From Chamaecrista fasciculata (Eukaryota; Streptophyta; Magnoliopsida; Fabales; Fabaceae), in assembly GCA_003254925.1 (NCBI GenBank), contig QANZ01042480.1, positions 75,900-139,899 of the forward strand: a DNA stretch of 64,000 bases. The letters run 5' to 3'. The notes under the pieces were generated by a model. The model searched no databases. It was not told the origin of the DNA and worked only from the letters and a program-made list of their open reading frames with translations. Positions within the stretch are counted from its first letter, which is position 1, and every line of letters begins with the position of its first letter. The position numbers and the translations under genes are program-made. Shown here piece by piece: positions 25,430-38,981 of this stretch.

Positions 25430-28400
25430 TTATGCTGATACTCCTGTAGCTTCCTTTGGTATCAGAAATAGGAGAGCAAGAGGAATGAAATTGCAGAAGC
25501 CATGAATTAGAAGGCCTAAGAGAAGATTGTCAAATGAGCCAGAATTGATGTTTAGTAAAGAAGCCAATCCAGCACCCACAAAAGATCCCACATTGGATCC
25601 CAGATTATTTATTGACATGAAAAGGGCAAATAAAGTCCCTTCAATTCCTGGAGGACATAGTTTTCCAGAGAGGATCAGGAAAGGCATGAACCTGCATGCA
25701 GTTTATTATCACAATGGATGGTTAAAATTATAATACTGCATGCAACAAAAGCTTGGATTAACTGTCATATTTTTTTGATCTAGTCTCTCAAAATCTTTAT
25801 GGCCTCAAATAATGTAGGCAAAAGCAATCTTTTGGTCCCCCAAACTTTACACCAAATGTCAATTTCGTCCCTAATCTTTGTTTGCTGTCAATTTCATCCC
25901 CAATGTTTCACATTTTGGTCAATTTTATCCTTTGCTCTTACTTTAGTCAAATATTAACGACTGAATCTACGTGGCTAATGACATAATGTAAAATTGACAG
26001 AATAAGAAACTCAAATCCTAACTCAGATTGAAAAACAGGATGAAGTTTGTCGTTAATTAATTGAAATAAGTTAGTCAAAAGATAAAATTGACCAAAATGT
26101 GAAACATTAGGAACGAAATTGACGGTTGGTGTAAAGTTTGGGGACCAAAAGGATGATTTTGCCAATAATGTAAAAACCTATCTTGTGCTGAAATTTGATT
26201 TGACTAAGACGAGGGGAAGGGAAGGGAACAAGGACAACTTGGTCATAAAAGCTTTGCTACTATTCTTAGTTCAGTTAAGAGCTTATATAAGTTAGTGAAG
26301 ATCCGTGAATAGTTTAATAATCTCTTTGCAATCTTTAACCAAAAAGATTTGCTGTAGAAAACTAAAAAGAGAAGAAAAGCATACTTAAATTGATTGATTC
26401 CATCAACAAGAGCCGAGCTAAAGAGCACTAAATTCCTGTCTGGTACTCCAAACACAACATTTATCCTTGAAACTATGACAATCTGCAGAAGATTCAAGAA
26501 GAACAAACCAATCTGGGCATGCCTGTGATGAAAATAAGAGCATATCAACATAACAAATATTTAAAAGAAAACTATCCACTGAACAAAAATAACCTTCAAC
26601 TACTTACATGAGAATTCTTCTGAGTGTCATATACTTCAAGTAACGGTTGTAAGTGAAGGTTCCCAGCATAAGTCCTAACCACCCAACAACTCTAGCAGTC
26701 CCCAGGAAAGAGGCTTCAAGCTTCAGAACCTCTGTTTGATAGTAGAAGATGACTGTTGAGAGATCAGGAACTGTAACAAGGGCAAGGAAAAACCAAGACA
26801 TAGGTCTGACCAATCCAACAGAAAATAAAGATTGTTACTCACCATTACCACATAGAGGACAACAATTATGAATATTATAGTAGATCAAATGTACTTCCTT
26901 TAAGGCTTAGTGAGCACACACATAGAGTAGAGGAGGAAAAAAAGAGGAAATCTTAAATCTCTGAAATTATAGGATCACTTGCAGTGCCTTCTCGATTCTT
27001 GGACAGACCCACATATACACACATAGAATAGTATTTAAAATATCAGATTAATAAATCATATCCTGAGAATACATTTAAAATTTTGACATTGAACAATACA
27101 ACAACTAGGATTATTTCCAGGTTTCTATGGTTTTGGTACTACTATGAAGAACCTACGAACACATTTGTAACCAATTGAAACCTTTCCCCACAAGGGAAGA
27201 CTGGAAAGAAAGAATAATAATAAAAAATTCGTGAGATTTTTGGGATATATTATGCTTGTCACCAGACAAAGAAACAGATACTACTAAAATATTCACACTT
27301 TTCACACTAGTAATATTGCCTTGTTTAAACATTGGTTCAAATCACATTCTTCAGTGAAAAACTAATACCCCATAAACCTGCAGATGTACATGAACTTACA
27401 AAATAGAAAATGAGTCTTTGATGGGAAACAAAATTCTTTTATGACGATTAAAACTTTTCTTTCTTCTTCGACGGTCAAAAGGAACAAGGTAGAGGCTTTG
27501 AGATCTATATTCGCTCCTACCCTAGACAGATGAGACTCTTGAAAGCAATTAACCTTTGAGAAGGCATACCAATAACTTAAAGATTGCAAAAGAAAAAAGG
27601 AAAACAAAAACTATAGAGTAGATAAACTTTTAATCAATGAGTTACCTCAAAATCATTGGCTTTCTAAATGTGCGACACAAGTCATAAGCTGCTTCTCTCA
27701 AAGAATGATACCACTTTAATGCCAAAGTATCTCTTTTTTCAAAACCATTTAATCTGCTGCCATTTACTGCTCTACGTTTGCTGTTCTTTTTGCCTTTCTT
27801 TCTTCTTGTGGTGGTGCTTCTAGTATTTTTAACCAAAGAATTATCTTTGTCTGGAGTACTATCGTTAGAATGTGAATCTCTTACAGTTGAATTCTCTAGT
27901 AAAACTTTGCTATTTACAGTGTTCTCATCCACAAAACAGCATGATAATAACTGTATAGTCGGAAGCATAGAATACAGAAGAAAGATAGTATATATCTGAA
28001 AATTTGATAAAGCATATCCTCCAAACAAACTCCCACAGATCCCTCCCAAAGCCATTGTCGACCAAGATATTGACTGCAGATCTCCAGCAAATGCGGCCCT
28101 GACCAACAAAAGTAAATAGTTAATAATACAGTGTGCAAAAAAAGGATACAGTAAAGATTGCATAAATAAGGAAAACCAAAGAATAGAAGAAAGGTAACTA
28201 ACTGAGAAATTAACTAACTGGATCTTTATAACACCATTAATCTAACTTATGAGGAGATTAAGAACACCATTAGTCCAATTATTTCAAACATCTGGAAAAA
28301 TACATCAATATTAATATCAAACTAATATATATTCTTCCACCAAAAAAAACTAATATTTCTTCAGAAGTCTTGCAAATGTAGATAAGAACAAGATGGCAGA

Positions 28401-31077
28401 GAATAAGTATAGAAGTAATATTTGAAGCCTTAAACCCAACATAAGGGAGGATGCTTTGATATTTAAGGATTCACACTACTCTCACTTGATTCAAATGCCC
28501 TTGCAATTCTCCATTTTGTTGATTAATAATTAACTAAAATACGATTGAGGGCCATGTTTTTGACTTCATGGCCACCCTCAATCTGAATATATACTAAAAT
28601 AAACACAAATAAAATTCAGGCCAGTTGCAACCAGATCTCTGTGTCCTGATTTTTTGTTTCTACATTTCTTTTATTTTTACCAGGATTTTGTGAGTATTAA
28701 TCTAAGTAGCCTTCCAATTTACGTATCATTGATAATATGCAAGCACACTATTCAATATACAGAAATTCATTTGCAAATATTGAGAGCAAGAACTCAAGAT
28801 GCATACATACCGTTCATTTCTTACTGCCTCAGCAATCATTGCATCAACCACAACATCAGCCATGGCTGAGCCCACATTCTGCACAGTCATGAACATCATT
28901 AAGTGCCATCTTGAATCCCTTAGCGTTGAATTGAAGCCTAAAATCAACCAAGGCACAAGGGATAGCACAGTTGCAATCACTAAGTATGGCATCCGTTTTT
29001 TCCCTTTAATTGGGAAACAATCCGACAGTATCCTGCATATCACGACTGACTCAGATTTCAAGGTAGTAATATAAAATTATGAAGTGGACAAAGAGACATG
29101 CATATACACAATACATACACAAGCGAGGAGGCAGCTTTTAAGTATCAGCATAGCTTTGTGAGTTGAAGAGATATTATGCAAAACATTTTCGTAATAGTTG
29201 TTAATAAAGCTAGTTCTCAGGCTAAATATAAAGTCACTTATTGGTTCAGAGTACCATTACACCATGAATTCCCTCAGCATTTTAGGCTCTTTTCTTCCCT
29301 ATTTGAAGGGGGAAATGTTGTATGAATATCATTGTAAAAATCAAGCATGCATGTTCTTATGACAAATTGAATAATTTTGAAGTTGAAAAGGCACAGCATA
29401 TCTGAAAGTTGTTTCATCATGAAGTGCAAGTATCCGAAACTTGTTTTTACAAGTCTTCTGTTATTTCACAGGAAATTACCCTTTTGCCTCACATAAACAA
29501 CGGTACATTTATTTCACGCAAGCCAAGCACAGCAATGCAATAAAAGCATAATTTCTTTTATAAGTACACACACACACACTCACACACAATGTTTTCTATC
29601 ATCTAATGAGAGCTCTTCAGGTAGCAAATATCAAAATTGTAGCTAAAAAAAAAAAAGGCAAAAAACTACTATTTCATCATTTGGGCGTTAAGTTTCCTAT
29701 GATCAAATTTACCAAAATAATGTGTAATGGTGTTCTTTGAATTGAATCAAGGAAATAAGATGCTCATGTTCAGGATTGAATTTTTCAGATTCTTAAAAGG
29801 TACTAGCTTGTTGCTGGAAAACTAAAGGCTGGAGCATTGTTATCTTTTGTTCCTTTCACAAAATTTTAGTATGTATCATTAGTCATTCTCGCTCTTAGAC
29901 TGAAAATCAAAAGATTGAATCCAATTCCCATACTCTGCGCTTGAAACCTTAAAATGAGAATCACAGTTCCAAACTAAAAGACACCTATAAATAAGAATGA
30001 AAGCAAAATTTATAGGTTAAATTTAGTATTCTTATCCATGCATAAGCCTCCATACTAGTGCTAGTTCTTCAATGTCTGACATACCCATATAAAGGTTTAA
30101 TACTCCATGGGAAAAATGCTATTGAAATAACAAATTGAGACGCTGACGGTGACAAGTTCAGGTTATCTTTAAGCTGGTAGGAAACTGCCGTCCAGACAAA
30201 AGACCTGAAACCCTGCATTTATATAATGAATCATATATACCATTAAGAACCGGAAACTCAAACAGAAAACAGAAAGACATTCATTATGATCAAAGAACGT
30301 GATTAAGCAATCTGATCGAAGCTAATATAAGAATCTCATGTCACATCACTTTTGATTCTGCTAACTTCTTATACAACACCATTTTTACAAGGCCAAAGCC
30401 CAAAGTACACTTTTGGTCCCATAACTTTTGTTCGGGTCTCAATCTGGTCCCATAACTTTTTTTTGTTACACTTTTGGTCTCATATCTTTTACTCAGGTTG
30501 CAGATTTGGTCCCATATCTTTTGTTTAGGTTGCGAAATTTATTTCATATCTTTCGGCCAGGTGTAGAAATAGTACCATATCATTGGGTCTGGTGGGACTA
30601 ACGGTAAACTTTTTGTAAAGATATTGGACTAATTCTGTAACCTGATAAAAAGATATGAGACTAAAAGTGATACGGGACCAAATATGCAACCTGAGCAAAA
30701 GATATAGAACCGAAAGTGCACCAAAAAAGTTATGGGACCAAATTGAGACCTGAGTAAAAGTTATAGGACTAAAAGTGCACTTTGACCATTTTCTAATTTC
30801 TACAGAACTTGTCAATTTTTCATACGCATCTCATATCCAAAGATACCACCAAGCAACGTGAAATAGCATCGTACATGAGAATTGAATAAATAAACCAAAA
30901 CAACAGAATCTCCAAGAAAACGCTACGAATTCTACTTGAAACCTCGAGAAATCATCATGATTCAAAAGGAAATGAGCGGAAAAAATGGATAAGAACCTGT
31001 GTGAAGTAAATCAAGCAAATCAACCACAGAAACGAAGCTCCGAAAGCAGCTCTCAACTGATTCGACCATTTTATCAT
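25430..31077 (-). CDS. folate-biopterin transporter, BT1 family (seven exons, 493 aa)
   Basis: Membrane transporter of the FBT/BT1 branch of the major facilitator superfamily, predicted to move folates or pterins. Exons, high to low: 31077-30997, 30212-30085, 29032-28811, 28098-27646, 26805-26608, 26522-26385, 25691-25430. All are GT-AG and the joined 1482 nt are open. The ATG at 31077 is the only one near exon 1. Family blocks seen: FTQGFRSFVWTAVSYQLKD, SIKPLYGILSDCFPI, MADVVVDAMIAEAVR, AFAGDLQSISW, GGICGSLFGGYAL, FYYQTEVLKLEASFLG, CPPGIEGTLFALFMSINNLG, and the C-terminal LIPKEATGVSA. Alternating hydrophobic stretches suit about 12 membrane spans. A Lys/Arg-rich loop (TTTRRKKGKKNSKRR) in exon 4 separates the halves. 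Closest in memory to Arabidopsis FBT7-type proteins. There is no obvious plastid transit peptide. Introns carry fold-back elements at 25817 and 30391. Confidence 0.9.
25817..26163. mobile_element. fold-back MITE in the last intron of the transporter gene, perfect 9-bp TSD
   Basis: Ends GGCAAAAGCAATCTTTTGG and the complement of GGCAAAATCATCCTTTTGG, followed by closely matching arms ('ccccaaactttacaccaa'). The exact 9-mer AATAATGTA flanks it (25808-25816, 26164-26172). Same family as 20448 and 57829. The best-preserved copy of this family in the window. Confidence 0.9.
30391..30787. mobile_element. fold-back element of the GGTCAAAG family, transporter intron 1
   Basis: Left end GGCCAAAGCCCAAAGTACAC with a small 7-base duplication; right end the complement of GGTCAAAGTGCACTTTT. 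Arms carry 'ggtcccataacttttgttcgg' type units. Flanking 9-mers match at 7 of 9. Confidence 0.75.
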
Positions 31078-32968
31078 TTTCGATAGAAAAATCAGACTCT
31101 CACGAATCTCAACAATCAACACAAATGCGCTAATTCATTCTCAATCGTTCGCTTTTTTTTTTTTTTGGCTTCTTTGCGCATTCAGATTGAAAATGTTGTT
31201 TGAATGAATGAAGGATTGAATTGAAGCCTTTGATTTTTGTTTGAAACTTCCCTCCCAACAAAGTTTCGAGTTTTCAACTTTTTCAACTTGAATGAACTTT
31301 TGGGCGTTATTGTTGTTTGACCGTTTTGTCCCCAACGTGTCTTGAAAATTATTATGGCGGTGAGGGGTTGTTTCGTCATTTAGAAGGTTTCGTAAATAGT
31401 GAAATGTGACACGTCTGGCTATCGAACCAGATTTTGCCACGAAATCAATGGGACCCACGAAATCAATGTGACATGTCTGACTATTGACCCACTAAAAATG
31501 AAACTTGTTTCATAGTTCAAATACTTAATTTAATCTTTAAACTATGAAAAAAGTTTCATTTTTGTCCTTAAACTATTTTTTTTTCTCTGTTTTAATCCTC
31601 AAATTCTTACATTTATTTTGTTTTTGTCTAAAAATATAATTTCATTTAATTGTTGTTATTTCTAACTTATATAGTTAAGATAGATCATTTTTCTTTGGCC
31701 AAAGTATAATTTTGGTCCAACGGCCAGAGGATTGGTGGAGGCCATGACCCTCGTATTTTTGCTTATATCAAAATGAAATTTACCCTATAGTTTGAGGACT
31801 GAAATGAGATTTTAACCTTTATAAAATGCTGTCCAGAAAATCTGAGTCATCCACTCCATCTGTCGTTCAACAAGAGGTATTTGCAATATGGGTGTAATTA
31901 ACTTATAAATTAGTATTTGACAATTTTAGATCAAGAAAGTTAGCAAAACGGTACTTTGCACAAAATAAAAGATCAGAGAAGTTTCTGTCACTTACTCACT
32001 TTCAATGGAATAGAACAAAAGGAATCCCAAACAGGTAAATAAGATACGAAGTTAGACTTCAATAAATAGTGAAATATTGAGCTCAACACCTTGTTTTTCT
32101 TTTTTGGATACAATCAACACCTTGTTAATTTCCTGCTTATTATTGCAAATTTCATCTGCAGTAACCAACTCTTTATTATCTCCATTAGAAAACATTGGAA
32201 CGCTTAACTAAGAAGTTACACAAGCATATGTAAATTTGGTGAAATGTGTAAAATAGTCAACTGATACTTAAATCAAACAAGTTATTGACTGAATCGTTGA
32301 AGTCATAAATATTTCAATTCCTATCGACAATCTAATAAAGATCCTCAAATTGAGGGATTTAGATTCGAGCCTTGGAGTCGACACTATTGAGAAAATTTTA
32401 AGTGTTCACTCACGGCCCAAATGTGATTAGTCTTTGCCGATCGTTTATAAAAAAAAATGTTGGAAACACTCTCATTGTCATAATTTTATGCCTATTACGA
32501 GATCTCTCGGCTTAAATAAAAATTAGTTCTTACCTAAAATGTAAAACATGTAAGTGAGGACGATTTATGGTCATACAAAGAGAAAATGAGATAATAAGAA
32601 ATAAAAAGAGAAAAATTTACAGATAAACAAAAATTCTTAGTCTATAAAATCTACACGTTGTCTTCCTACTTTTTCCTATATGTTTATGTGTCTTTTCATA
32701 ATTTGCACATACCAAAATTTGCACTTTAGAGTATCTGGACCACACTTTATAAATCTGAATTTTTGTGAATTGCCGTTTATCAAACTGAATTCAACCAAAG
32801 TCCTCATTTCTATCAATAAGCAAGAAGTAACTTCTATAGTTTTCCATAATTGGACACCAAAATCTAATCAATATTCTTTTTATTTTTGGTACAAGGAAAA
32901 CTCAACAAAACTTGGGATACCATTGCCGAACAGACACTAGCTTCTGCAAAAGAGACTCCACGATACAT
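31078..32968. other. intergenic between transporter and tryptophan synthase genes
   Basis: 31078-31160 is probably the transporter's 5' leader. 31385-31485 has a diverged direct repeat around 'gtgacacgtctggctat'. 31490-31830 is a degraded inverted pair ('gaaacttgtttcatagtt...'). 32345-32455 is a relic of the 'gagtcgacatt' SINE. The 86-codon frame at 32680-32940 has no recognisable motif. Confidence 0.45.
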
Positions 32969-33165
32969 TAAAGATAAATAAAAAAGGGGTGGCCCCAGTG
33001 CACAAGGCTCCCACTAGGTGGGGTCTGGAGAGGGTCAAGATGTACGCAGCCTTACCCCTGCTTTGCAGAGAGGCTATTTCCAGGATTTGAACCTGTGACC
33101 TCTTGGTCACCAGGCAGCAACCTTACCGCTGCGCCAAGGCACACCCTCTACAATAAAGATAAATA
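32969..33165 (-). mobile_element. Au-type SINE, 12-bp TSD
   Basis: On the minus strand it begins near 33147 with a tRNA-related head: box A 'tggcgcagcggtaaggttgc' and box B 'ggttcaaatcctgga'. The body 'ggtaaggctgcgtacatctt' follows, then the 3' core CCCCACCTAGTGGGAGCC, 'ttgtgcac' and a T-rich tail. This matches the Au SINE widespread in flowering plants. The exact 12-mer TAAAGATAAATA flanks it (32969-32980, 33154-33165). It lies about 160 bases past the tryptophan synthase stop codon. Confidence 0.9.
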
Positions 33166-33324
33166 GATTGAACAAATTTCAAGCGGACCCACTCCATAAA
33201 AGATAAACATGACAATATTTAACAAATACTCTTCTCAACGAGACCACTTCTAGTATTATGCTTATGTGTATTTTCATAATTGACTTGGTCTATAGTTTTT
33301 GATGTAAGAAACTTTCCATCACCT

Positions 33325-36300
33325 TCACACTTTGAGATACTTGGTAGCAGTTTGAACATCCTTGTCCCCTCGGCCGCTGCAGTTAACGACAACCTTAGTT
33401 CCATCGGGAAGGTTCGGGCAGAGCTTCTCCAGATAAGCAAGAGCATGAGATGTCTCCAACGCCGGAATTATGCCTTCGAGCCTCGACACTCTCTTGAAGG
33501 CTGCAAAAATTAAAAATAACTAGTAATGAGACCAAGAGACAAGGTACATAAGCTAAAAATTATATGACACAATGAATCTGGATCCCTTGTAGTGCTTCAA
33601 GGTACTGTTTCTCGATAACGTACTTTTTATGCACCAAAAAAGTAGTTTTTCAGCGCGAAAAATCTTAAAAAATTACATTGCATTGCACCCTGAAGTACTC
33701 TAGAGGATCAAAACCTATGACACAACACTTCAAGTTGCATTCAAATGCAAATATTGATATATCATGTCATGTTGCAGTGTCTGTATTGATGCTGGCATTA
33801 GTACTTCTTAGCTGCAGAATTACACAAGCGTACACAATGTAGCAGAGACAGATAGATCGGGCGCATCATGAATAGAAACATAAACACAATAGAAGTAGAA
33901 TTAGCTAAAAATTGTTCTTGACTTTATTACATGCTTATTTAAGATTGTTAGTTAGCCACCTTGATGAACTAAGGCCTGACTTTTGGCACAAAAGATAGAC
34001 AGATAGTCCCAATATAAAGAAAAATTTTTACTCCACAAGATACATCAGATATTGTCAGAACAAGGTCATAAATAACTTCCAACCACTCTGATAAGGTGAA
34101 AAGAATTTGTGTTTATCATACGACTTGAAGTTCTAGAACAATCAAGAATATGCACTTGCAAACATAAAAGAAACATCCTTCAACAAAGAAATTCAGCACT
34201 AAAGATTGCATCACCTTAAACTACAACAATACACCATATTCTGGAAAACAACTTGTATAAGCAGTGACATGTGAGTCATAATAAACTTTTTTCTTGTGTT
34301 GGCAGAATTAAACCTTTTGAGTTATAACTACAACTGTCTGAACTCTGAAGAACAACTTTTCTAATGATGTACAAGTTTATGAACATTAGGAAAATTATAA
34401 ATAAGTGTCAATGATATGAAAGGATAATAAACACAAAACTTGAACAACTCAACAACCAAAACTCAAGAGATAATCTTTATTTATTTTTTTTTTTCACCTT
34501 TTACCAGTAATATCATTATGAATTAGACAAAATGAAAAGCTCAGGGCGGTCCTACCTCCCAATGCTTCTTCATCAGTAACACTGTAGTACTCGGCCCGTC
34601 CAATATCTTTCAGAAAACTGTGCTCTGGCCCAACACCAGGATAGTCCAAGCTATATACAATGATTGAATATAAAGCAAAATGAGTTCATGCAAAATCTGG
34701 ATAGATACACAAACTGATAAGGAAACATCAACTAATTACCCTGCACTAATAGAGTGGGGCTCAATAATTTGCCCGTCATCATCCTGCAAGAGATAGCTCA
34801 TGGCTCCATGCAAAACCCCAACTTCTCCTTTTGTTAAGGTTGCGGCATGCTTGCCACTATCAATACCAAACCCAGCAGCTTCCACTCCAATCAGCCGAAC
34901 ATCTTTGTCTTCGACAAATTCGTGAAAGAGTCCCATGGCATTTGATCCTCCACCAACACAAGCCACTAGCACATCTGGTTTCCCTCCCCATTTTTCTAAT
35001 GCTTGTTTTCTAGTTTCCTTGCCAATCACCGCATGAAACTCGCGAACCATCATAGGATAAGGATGTGGCCCAGCAACAGAACCCAAAATATAGTGAGTTG
35101 TCTCCACATTAGTCACCCAATCCCTTATAGCTTCCGATGTGGCATCCTTTAGAGTAGCAGTCCCAGAATGGACAGCTCTCACCTACATTACAGAATCGCC
35201 ATATTAGCAAGGCCAAAGAACATATTAAATGCTTAAATTGTTAAAATGAGAAGTAGTTTAAACTTTAAACTTTAAGTCAATCTCTGGATTGTATGAACAC
35301 AACTTTTTTCCAGATGCACAGATGCATAACTCAAATGTAAAAAACCCAAAATCCATCTTGCATACAAGTGATTGACAACATTCAGGTTCTCAATGATCTT
35401 TAAAAGACAGATGATCATAAACGTGAACAACTTCAAATTTCAAAATATAAGATCATTTTCTTATGCTTTTCTCTTTTAGAGAATAAATTAAGGATGTATC
35501 TACCAAACAAAATGACATAACAACAACATTAAATGCATCCCAGGGCCAAGAAGATGCATACTGAAGAGTAATCAAAAGTTCACAAGATCAAATATAAGAC
35601 CATTCGCTTATACTTCTATCCATTAAAGACTAGATAAAGGTGTATCAACTAAACAAAAATGATATTATAATAACTATTTAGCATACCTCGGCACCCAGAA
35701 GACGCATCCTGAAGACATTAAGTGCTTGCCTTTCCATATCTTCTGCACCCATATAAATTATGCATTCTAGTCCAAATCTAGCACATACAGTAGCAGTGGC
35801 AACTCCATGCTGACCAGCTCCAGTTTCAGCAATAATGCGGTTTTTGCCCAACCGTTTGGCAAGCAGAGCTTGAGCAACTGCATTGTTGATCTTGTGAGCC
35901 CCAGTGTGGTTAAGATCTTCCCTTTTCAGATAAATGTGTGGCCCTTCACCATTGGGACGCTTGTAATGTTCTGTCAACCTCTCAGCAAAATACAGAGGAC
36001 TCTCTCTACCCACATAGTCTTTCAAAATCCCATTCAATTCTTTCTGTAATTCAAGAAAAAGAAATTATTTCAGAGTAGCAAAGCATTATCAGTGGGTTTG
36101 CAGATTCTAAGGAGAAAACTGAATAGCAGTTTGATTAAAGGGGGAAAAGTATTCTTGTTTCTGATAATTTAAATTCTTATCCATTAAAACTACAATCAAT
36201 ATTGCCATTTCATCCGATCTAAGTCCACAAATTAACGGAAAATCAAGGAGAATAGAATGCCACCTGACACTCAGTTCAGCTTATATCAAATGAGAAATAT

Positions 36301-37396
36301 TCCATGAAATTCATTTATTGTCAATTCGCCACCTTTCTAAACTTTGAAGCTATGGAGGACAGATACTGACACATATACGGACAAGGGACATAACCCAGAC
36401 AGCAGGCCAAATTCTTAAAATTACATGATATGACATAACATATATTTTTATATATATTATATATAGACAACTAAAAATCTATAAATCTCGATGAAAACTT
36501 TCAAAATTACAATATCTAAATATGTTATTTTTTTTCTATTGTTTGTGGTATCAAAGTCGCAAAACAAAATGATTTTATAATCTAAAAGGTATGAGTATGA
36601 ATATAGATGTGGTACTGGTGTAAGATACAAAGTGTTTGAGACAGTGACACTCCAACTAAATTAAATGTTCGTACTTCATAGCAATAAAATTTACCAAGCA
36701 GCCACAATATCTCGGGTGTGACAGGTGTGAATTAACAAGTGCCACGTGAATAAAGCCATGTCCAGTCCTTTAAGAATTGAATCCCCTGAAGTTGCTGCTA
36801 TTTGAAGTTCCTGAAGTTCGTTCTATTTAAACTAAAAAAACAATGAAAACTAACTTCAGCAACTTCATCCAACACCAACTTTAGAGGATCTAATTCCCAT
36901 TTCCCAATATGATCCAACACCAAACTTAAAAAATGAAAACGACTGAAAACTCCTCAAACAACAAGAGATTAAACTTCAATCGAAAGGGGAAAGAAAAAAA
37001 AACTATGAGGAACTAAAAAAAAACCTGAAATTCCTCGTCAGAAGCGAGAGAATGGAAGGCAGCTTCGAGCTCGGTGAGTGCATACATGAGAGTTTCGGGG
37101 ACATACTTGCCGCCAAATTTTCCGAATCGGCCAAACGAATCGGGTCGTTGAAGTGGAACAGACCCGTTATCGCCCATGGTATGGTCATCCATGAGGAGAA
37201 CAGAAGCAGAAGCTTCGGGGTGTTTGGTAAGCGCGAAAGAGACGGAAGAGGAAGTTCTGGCAATGGAGGAAGAAGGAAAAACGGTGGTAAATTTGAGGGA
37301 TTTGGAGGGAAAATGCGATGAAGTGAGTAATGATTCTTTGTGGAGTCTGAGGGAAGAAGAAGAAGAAGCAGGGCTTGTTGTAAGGGAAGCGGCCAT
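33325..37396 (-). CDS. TSB: tryptophan synthase beta chain, plastid (five exons, 480 aa)
   Basis: PLP enzyme joining indole and serine to make tryptophan, the last step of the pathway, paired with the alpha chain in plastids. Exons, high to low: 37396-37025, 36043-35687, 35182-34740, 34650-34556, 33500-33325; all GT-AG, joined frame open. Residues 1 to about 60 are Ser/Thr-rich and basic, a chloroplast transit peptide. The mature part begins near [20 protein letters not shown]. The PLP lysine is K175 in [12 protein letters not shown], the catalytic glutamate is in AETGAGQHG, and the phosphate loop is GGGSNA (about 320-325). The C-terminal [20 protein letters not shown] is conserved. Spacing between K175 and GGGSNA equals that of the bacterial enzyme. 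Length is normal for plant TSB1/TSB2 and nothing is broken. A SINE sits about 110 bases upstream of the ATG. Confidence 0.97.
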
Positions 37397-37504
37397 GTGA
37401 GGTGAGAGCTCTACAAGAGTTAAGAAATGGATTTGGTGGCCATTGAACTTTGTTATATGTAAAAGAAAGTATCTTTTGGGACCTGCAAATATAAATATAT
37501 TTTT

Positions 37505-37721
37505 GGACAGATCTTGTATTTTTTTTTTTGGTAAAGAAAAACTGTGGAGGGGAACTTCAGTTGCCCGGTATCGGGAGCAACTAGGGTATGGTGCCTCCTC
37601 AGGGAATGTTCTCCGCAAGGAATCAAGCCCAAGACCTATGGTCTTTTGACACCTTGAGAGCCTTAACAGTCCTAGCATGCTTCCACTAGGCCAAACCCAC
37701 TTGGGTGGACAGATCTTGTAT
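37505..37721 (-). mobile_element. tRNA-derived SINE upstream of tryptophan synthase, 15-bp TSD
   Basis: The exact 15-mer GGACAGATCTTGTAT occurs at 37505-37519 and 37707-37721. The body (37520-37706), read on the minus strand, starts 'tgggtttggcctagtggaag' (box A-like), has 'cttgggcttgattcct' (box B-like), and ends in an A-rich tail. It is inserted between the gene's ATG (37396) and whatever lies further upstream. Confidence 0.9.
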
Positions 37722-37911
37722 AAATATATTGACAAAAACTTGTTATTTGGTCCCAGTATTGATAGAGATTCTATAAAATAACAATATATTGGTTCCACAC
37801 TTTCTCTTCCTTTCTGTTATTTTCTATTTCTTTTTCACTCATTTTTTTAACCAATTTTTCACTCATACTCTATAAGAAATGTAGAAAAGAGACTAATAAA
37901 AATTAGTCCAG

Positions 37912-38432
37912 TTAGAGATGAACAAACTTGGTTCGGTTCGATCAAACCCAGCCCGACCCAATCTCTTTTTTGAAATTGGGTCGGACCGGGTCCTGGGTTT
38001 AGGTGCCTTAGATCCATCCCGGCCCGAATATACTTATTTTTTTGTTTTATTAAATAAATACATTTCAATTAAGTAATTATTTTTTATTATACAAAATAAA
38101 TATATATATGTATTATTAATTTTTATTGATTAATCAATAAAATATACATGTAATATAATTTTAATCTTAATTAAATTGATACTTTAATAATAAAAAATCA
38201 TATTAAATTATTTTATTAGTATAAATATTATTAAATTGATGTTTAATTAAGTTTTTATTAATATAAACAAGTTTAAAATATATAATATACATATAAATAA
38301 TTAAAATAAATGTTTTTTTAAAAGAAATGGCCCGGTTGACCCAGTTGGACCCGATGACACGGGCCGACCCGGATCCAAACTGGGCAGGTCTCAGGTCCGT
38401 AAGAAACCCCGACCCGGCCTGTGTGTACCCCT
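37912..38432. mobile_element. hAT-like MITE, first insert in the SINE
   Basis: GC-rich ends ('cggttcgg...cccgaccc' and 'gggccgacccgg...') surround a very AT-rich middle. The left end TTAGAGATGAACA is a degraded form of TAGGGGTGCACA; the right end is TGTGTACCCCT. Flanks TAGTCCAG (37904-37911) and TAGTCTAG (38433-38440) are an 8-bp duplication with one mismatch, as expected for hAT. Confidence 0.7.
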
Positions 38433-38547
38433 TAGTCTAGTTGGTAAGGAGTCAACTCATAACTCACAAGGTTGTAGGATTGAATCTCGCTACCAATGTG
38501 AAGGCCTTGTTGGTAGGCGATCGGTAAGTACCTTCCTAAGCGCTCAT

Positions 38548-38981
38548 TAGGGGTGCACAACTTGGGTCCGGCCCGACCCGAGGGTGTTCGGGCCAGGCTG
38601 GGTCCGGGTCTAGTGCCTCTAGACTCGGCCCGGCCTGGGGTACCTCCATTTTTTTAAAAAAAAATTAAATATTTTACTATACATATTTATATTTTATATT
38701 ACTAAATGTTTTTCTAATTGTAAGAAATACATATCTATTACTATTTTTATCAATTGTATATTTAAAATATATATTTAATCTTAATTAAATCAACATTTTT
38801 TTAACAATTAAGTCAAATTGATCCAAAATTAATTGTTTTACCAATATATACAAGTTAAAATATATATAGAATGAATAAATCATTTTTTTTAAAAAAAAGT
38901 ATTGGCCCGGCCGGACCCGATCAGACCCTGTGACTCAGCCCGGGCCGGCCAGAAACTCGGCCCAGCCCGTGTACACCCCTA
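38548..38981. mobile_element. hAT-like MITE, second insert in the SINE, perfect 8-bp TSD
   Basis: Begins TAGGGGTGCACA and ends TGTACACCCCTA. The exact 8-mer GCGCTCAT flanks it (38540-38547, 38982-38989). Subterminal 'ggcccggcc' blocks are inverted and the centre is AT-rich. No transposase. Same family as 37912-38432 and probably the relics at 1-308 and 60470. Confidence 0.85.

Noticed and set aside
32680-32940. 86-codon plus-strand frame
   Set aside because: AT-rich, no motif, ends just before a SINE insertion; no splice or promoter support.
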